Of a stretch of 64,000 nt of DNA, positions 60,463 through 64,000 are shown in pieces. Made by a program: the position numbers and the translations under genes. Source of the stretch: Oxytricha trifallax (lineage: Eukaryota > Ciliophora > Spirotrichea > Sporadotrichida > Oxytrichidae); contig ARYC01017090.1 in NCBI GenBank assembly GCA_000711775.1, positions 1 through 64,000 of the forward strand, read 5' to 3'. How positions within the stretch are numbered: the stretch's first letter is position 1; each line of letters opens with the position of its first letter. Under the pieces are notes generated by a model. The model saw only the letters and a program-made list of their open reading frames with translations, was not told where the DNA came from and ran no database searches.

Positions 60463-62666
60463 ATGGATCATTTTAAACCCCACTAAGACTCTCGCTAAAA
60501 GCAAGAAACACTGGCTAAGAAATTATTTGCTTCACATGGTTTTTTCGGCCAAACTCCTAACTTAATTAAATACCAATCTTATAAAGAATTCAAAAAGCAA
60601 TAGAGTAAACCATAGCTTAACTTTAACTCTGATTAAATCAAAGATATTCTCAATCATAAATCAACTCTCTACGATAATTTACTGTTTATGTTTTGATTAT
60701 TTATCCCAAAGTAGTTATGTTTGATTAATATAATCCAAATGCTAAGCCCACTGTGTAACCAACAAAACTAGATAGCTCATTTTAAGCACACCCGACCTTA
60801 CTTCAAGCAGTTGATCCTAGTCAAATCAAAACAACTCTTTCTCCCTTGAGATATCCAACCTTAGTACCAGATCTTATCGAAAATATTGATGAGACGAAGT
60901 CAGCATGTTATAACTTCAAAAAATTTGCAAAGAAAAGATTCAATTCAGTTAAGGCTTTCACTCAAGACAAAAGAGGAGAGGCTATATAAACAATGAAGCA
61001 AGCTATATAACAATCTTTCATTTAAAAATTCTTGGCTAAAAGATTGAAGGATGGAGATCATTCAATGAAAAAATACGACCCACTGGATGAGAAATTGCTT
61101 CTGAGAGATTAAGATTTTAAGTTTGATTTAACAAATGCGGAGATGGAGAGATACAGAGAAATGCAAAAAGAGTACTTATTGAGCTTTAAGAAAGTTGGTG
61201 CTGAGATACCACCTGAAAAATAAAAGCTATATAAAATACTGATTGAGAAGGATTATAGTGAGCATCCAATTAAAGAAGACGCCAAGAAAAAAGGCGCTGG
61301 ACTTTTAAGAAACATATTATAGCAAAAGATTTAATAAAGAGGAGAAGAAGAAAAGGAAAAAGAATTGAAGAAGAGAGAGGAGACAATTAAAAATGCAAAA
61401 AGGTTTAAAATTGAAAATCATTCTAAAAATATTCTGAACGAAGACAAAACTTATCTAATTGAGATTAACAAGCACCTTGATTAAGAGATAATATTTCATT
61501 TCAAGCCCAGCCTAAAGCCTGTTAAAGATAGGGCAAGAAAAGCAACGGCTTTGAAGCCAGATTCTCAAGAGAGTTCAGTTAGACACACTAAGAGATATCT
61601 TTCAATAAATAGTGGGATTCCTTCTAGAGAAAAGCATGACAGAAAAGCTCATAGTTAAGCCATGCTATTGCCACAGGGAATATTTGGCACATCTAAAACA
61701 GTGAATAATGTGACGTTTGAAAAGCTCCCATATTTTAATTAAGTAAATGACACTGATAAAAAAGCTTTTGACTCAATCACAAACTTTATTTCTCCAAAGA
61801 GTCCTCTAAAATTAGAATCAACTATAAATAGCAGCGAGAAAAGAGCGGCTTTTGGGAAGGCACAATTTTTACAAATATCATAAACTCGAAACCTTTTTCC
61901 AAATTAAATAAGTTCGCCTTTGTTGCCTTCAGAAGGGCCTCTACTCTAAAAACATAGTTTGCAGATTTAACCATTCGAAATTGATTTAAATAATTAATTA
62001 TATTGTCTATTATAATATAAAAAAAGATCCATTAGACCAAATGAAAAACGATTCCAAACTTTACTTTAACTCATTATATAAGAAAGTAGATATATCAAGA
62101 AAGAATCCAGACGTGCTTTTGAAACGAAATCACATTGATTCGCAGTTTTCATTTTATTTACAACAACTTAATGATTAAACTTTGAAAAAGAAGAATAATT
62201 TAGATTTGGATGGTAGAAGAACTAGGAATGAAGTATTTCTACAGTATAACAGATAAATTTGGAGTATTATTTTTACTAAATTCTTTTAAAATTATAAAGT
62301 TTACCTTAATCCAGGGACATTCTCTTATAAAAGGCTTAACACAGACGAAGATGTGTAAGTTAATGACATTTTTTTATTATATTCCTTCAATTTAGGCTTT
62401 TGACTCATTAAGCTGCAGATGTCTTCAAAACAAGTCAATCCGCACTAAATCTCCAATCTGAAATGCAGTCTTAAATTTAAAACTTAAAATCAACACTTGA
62501 TAAAACTACTATCAATATGAGTCAGATGGCAAGTGTTGAGAGAGTTGAAGACTTTGTTGGCTAGCAGCTTCTTAAACATCACATGAAAACAAACTTCCTA
62601 TTATAAATTACCAAAAATCTAAAGAATAAAAAATTGTCATTAAATAGAGTCAAAGATGATTTATGA
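60463..62666 (+). CDS. coiled-coil, basic protein of unknown function
   Basis: ATG at 60463 (MDHFKPHQDSRQKQETLAKK) to TGA 62664-62666. Ordered, charged segments: SKPQLNFNSDQIKDILNHKS, YNFKKFAKKRFNSVKAFTQD, DLTNAEMERYREMQKEYLLS, EEEKEKELKKREETIKNAKR, LYFNSLYKKVDISRKNPDVL and the C-terminal EMQSQIQNLKSTLDKTTIN. Introns near 60680-60710 and 62357-62396 (GTAAGT...AATTTAG, phase 2) fit. A short interruption at 61993-62013 may be an IES or a tiny intron. No family recognised. The long basic coiled coil suggests a cytoskeletal or basal-body protein, without proof. Confidence 0.65.
61993..62013. other. possible 21-bp IES, pointer AATA
   Basis: Deleting 25 bp at the repeat AATA (61989-61992, 62014-62017) joins GAT TTA AAT to ATA AAA AAA GAT CCA in frame. 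A 22-nt GT-AG intron (GTCTAT...AAAAG) ending at the same place would also keep frame, so the nature of the break is open. Confidence 0.35.
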
Positions 62667-62808
62667 TTGAAGTTATTTATAAGGATAAAACGGAAGAATA
62701 TTTTATATTTTATTTTATTGAGAAACTTTAAATTTTAAATGGATTAATAATGAAGAAGATTATAATTAAATCAAATTCTGAATAATTAATGATAATTAAA
62801 TTAATATA

Positions 62809-64000
62809 ATGAAGTAAATTTTTGGGCAAAACTCTATCTATTTCAGGTTACCTCATAAAAAAGAAATTAATATGCCAGCATTTACTATAAAAGAAATCCC
62901 AAAACCCCCTAATGCTGAGTTCGTAATTAATAACACCAAGGGACAATTACTTCAAAAGAATAGGAAACTGTTATAATAAGAAATTGATTTCATAAATAAT
63001 GATAAAAATATCAAGGGTTTCATGGAATTATTGATAATTATAATAATTATTATAGAATTTACACTCTTATTTTAATATGCATGTATAATTAAACCCTAAA
63101 GTAATTTTTTTATATATTAATGAATTACAATTATAGATATATTCAATAAATTTCAAAACATTTTTAATATTAATTAAACTAATTTTTTTAAAAAAATCAA
63201 TACAACTTTTATTTTTAGTATGAATATCTTTAATTAAATTGTAAAGTAATTTATAAGATTATTAAGCAGAGTAAAATTGTTTAAAATTGCAAGGCTAAAT
63301 AAATAACTTTACTAATTTAAGTTAAATATTTTTTGTTTTAAATGCCCTTTTAATGTTCGAAATAACGTAAGAAAGTTGAAATCTGTGAATAGGTAATTTC
63401 TATAGCTTATTGTTAAAATTTATATTATAGACTGAAGAATTCAGTGATGCTGTAGAATTATAAAACAATCTATAACTAAGATAATTTTTATCTCTACTTC
63501 CTAAACACTTCCTTCTTCTTTACCACTAATTTGCGTAAGTAATAAAATGAGATATTTATTTTTCACTGCTTCTCATTCTATTAAAAATTAAAATCACTAT
63601 AACTCTCCATTCTTAACAAATCTTTAACTCAAAATTAAAAGAACTTCTATAGCAGCATCTTGTTGGATTGAACCTTATAAATTCACTTTAAAATAAAGAG
63701 CAACACTATGAGGAATACTTGAGAATGGTGAAAATGAATTTAACAAGCGATTAGATATCAAGATTGGACTATGTCTACCCCATTGAGTTTATGGGGGATT
63801 AAGATAGAATGCTTTAATGGAATAAAATAGCAATGAGGTCAAGTGAATACGCTTATGGATAGGTAAGGAACTTTGGAAATTTTATAAAATAATAAAGTAT
63901 GTTTAATATAAATCTCAATAGAAACTGGACTTGTTCCTATTCGACACTATTATTTTGAATTGCTAAAATTTGAGAAAACTTATCAGAGATGCACAATTCC
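62809..64000 (+). CDS. unknown helical protein, 3' end beyond window
   Basis: A first open piece starts at the ATG at 62809 (MKQIFGQNSIYFRLPHKKEI, then MPAFTIKEIPKPPNAEF) and is coding-like to about 63020. AT-rich sequence follows, then exons from about 63342: CSKQRKKVEICEQ, then (after introns ending near 63432 and 63649) TEEFSDAVELQNNLQLRQFL, QHLVGLNLINSLQNKEQHYE, DYVYPIEFMGDQDRMLQWNK. A further GTAAGG...CTCAATAG intron precedes the last piece, KLDLFLFDTIILNCQNLRKL, which is open at the right edge. Whether the two parts are one gene is not certain. No domain recognised. Confidence 0.5.

Noticed and set aside
1-64000. CRISPR arrays, rRNA genes, telomeric C4A4/G4T4 arrays, bacterial-type promoters or ribosome binding sites
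   Set aside because: None seen; the genetic code, introns and gene families show a eukaryotic (ciliate) genome.

Overview
The window reads as germline (micronuclear) DNA of a ciliate, most likely a hypotrich spirotrich such as an Oxytricha or Stylonychia relative. In every recognisable gene TAA and TAG encode glutamine and TGA is the only stop. One example is the SF3A2 motif GKKHQTNL, where Q is TAG. Short GT-AG introns (mostly 30-150 nt) are common. The germline reading rests on two observations. (1) Several conserved reading frames are broken by non-intron inserts bounded by short direct repeats (pointers), and removing insert plus one repeat restores frame and family motifs. (2) One gene at 42.6-45.5 kb is scrambled. 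Its odd-numbered segments lie in one block and its even-numbered segments in a neighbouring block, linked by 16 shared pointers of 5-14 bp. Joined in order they give an uninterrupted frame with a complete homeodomain. No telomeric C4A4 arrays were seen, and genus cannot be decided from sequence alone.

Layout. 0-8 kb, minus strand: UBR7 N-recognin (cut by the left edge), a four-helix membrane protein, and a long RING-H2 ligase of BIG BROTHER type. 8-11.6 kb: an outer-dynein-arm docking-complex gene whose first codons are separated from the rest by a 937-bp foldback element, followed by a second foldback element with an 8-bp target duplication. 11.6-15.2 kb, plus: SF3A2 and a Q/N-rich protein. 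15.3-22 kb, minus: a hybrid histidine kinase interrupted by a 770-bp palindrome. 22.6-26.2 kb, plus: a two-helix membrane protein and TAN1. 26.3-34.7 kb, minus: four Q/N-rich or coiled-coil genes, with a 1,424-bp nested palindrome between the last two. 34.8-38.4 kb, minus: KRI1, carrying a zinc-finger insertion, a short IES and a TIR element. 38.6-42.6 kb, minus: a secreted Kelch/cysteine-rich protein. 42.6-45.5 kb: the scrambled homeobox gene. 45.8-56.6 kb, plus: a basic unknown protein, a carbonic-anhydrase-related protein without zinc ligands, a zinc-finger/RING protein and a large ankyrin protein containing two IESs. 56.9-60.3 kb, minus: a PX-BAR sorting nexin and a PSMD5-like proteasome chaperone. 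60.5-64 kb, plus: two unknown proteins, the last running off the right edge.

Most genes are housekeeping (ubiquitin, splicing, rRNA and tRNA processing, proteasome assembly, cilia) and have no operon logic. They are packed with spacers of about 25-250 bp. What unites the window is its germline architecture: foldback/TIR elements and IESs placed where they would have to be removed precisely before the genes could be expressed. Exon boundaries in the longer genes are partly approximate.
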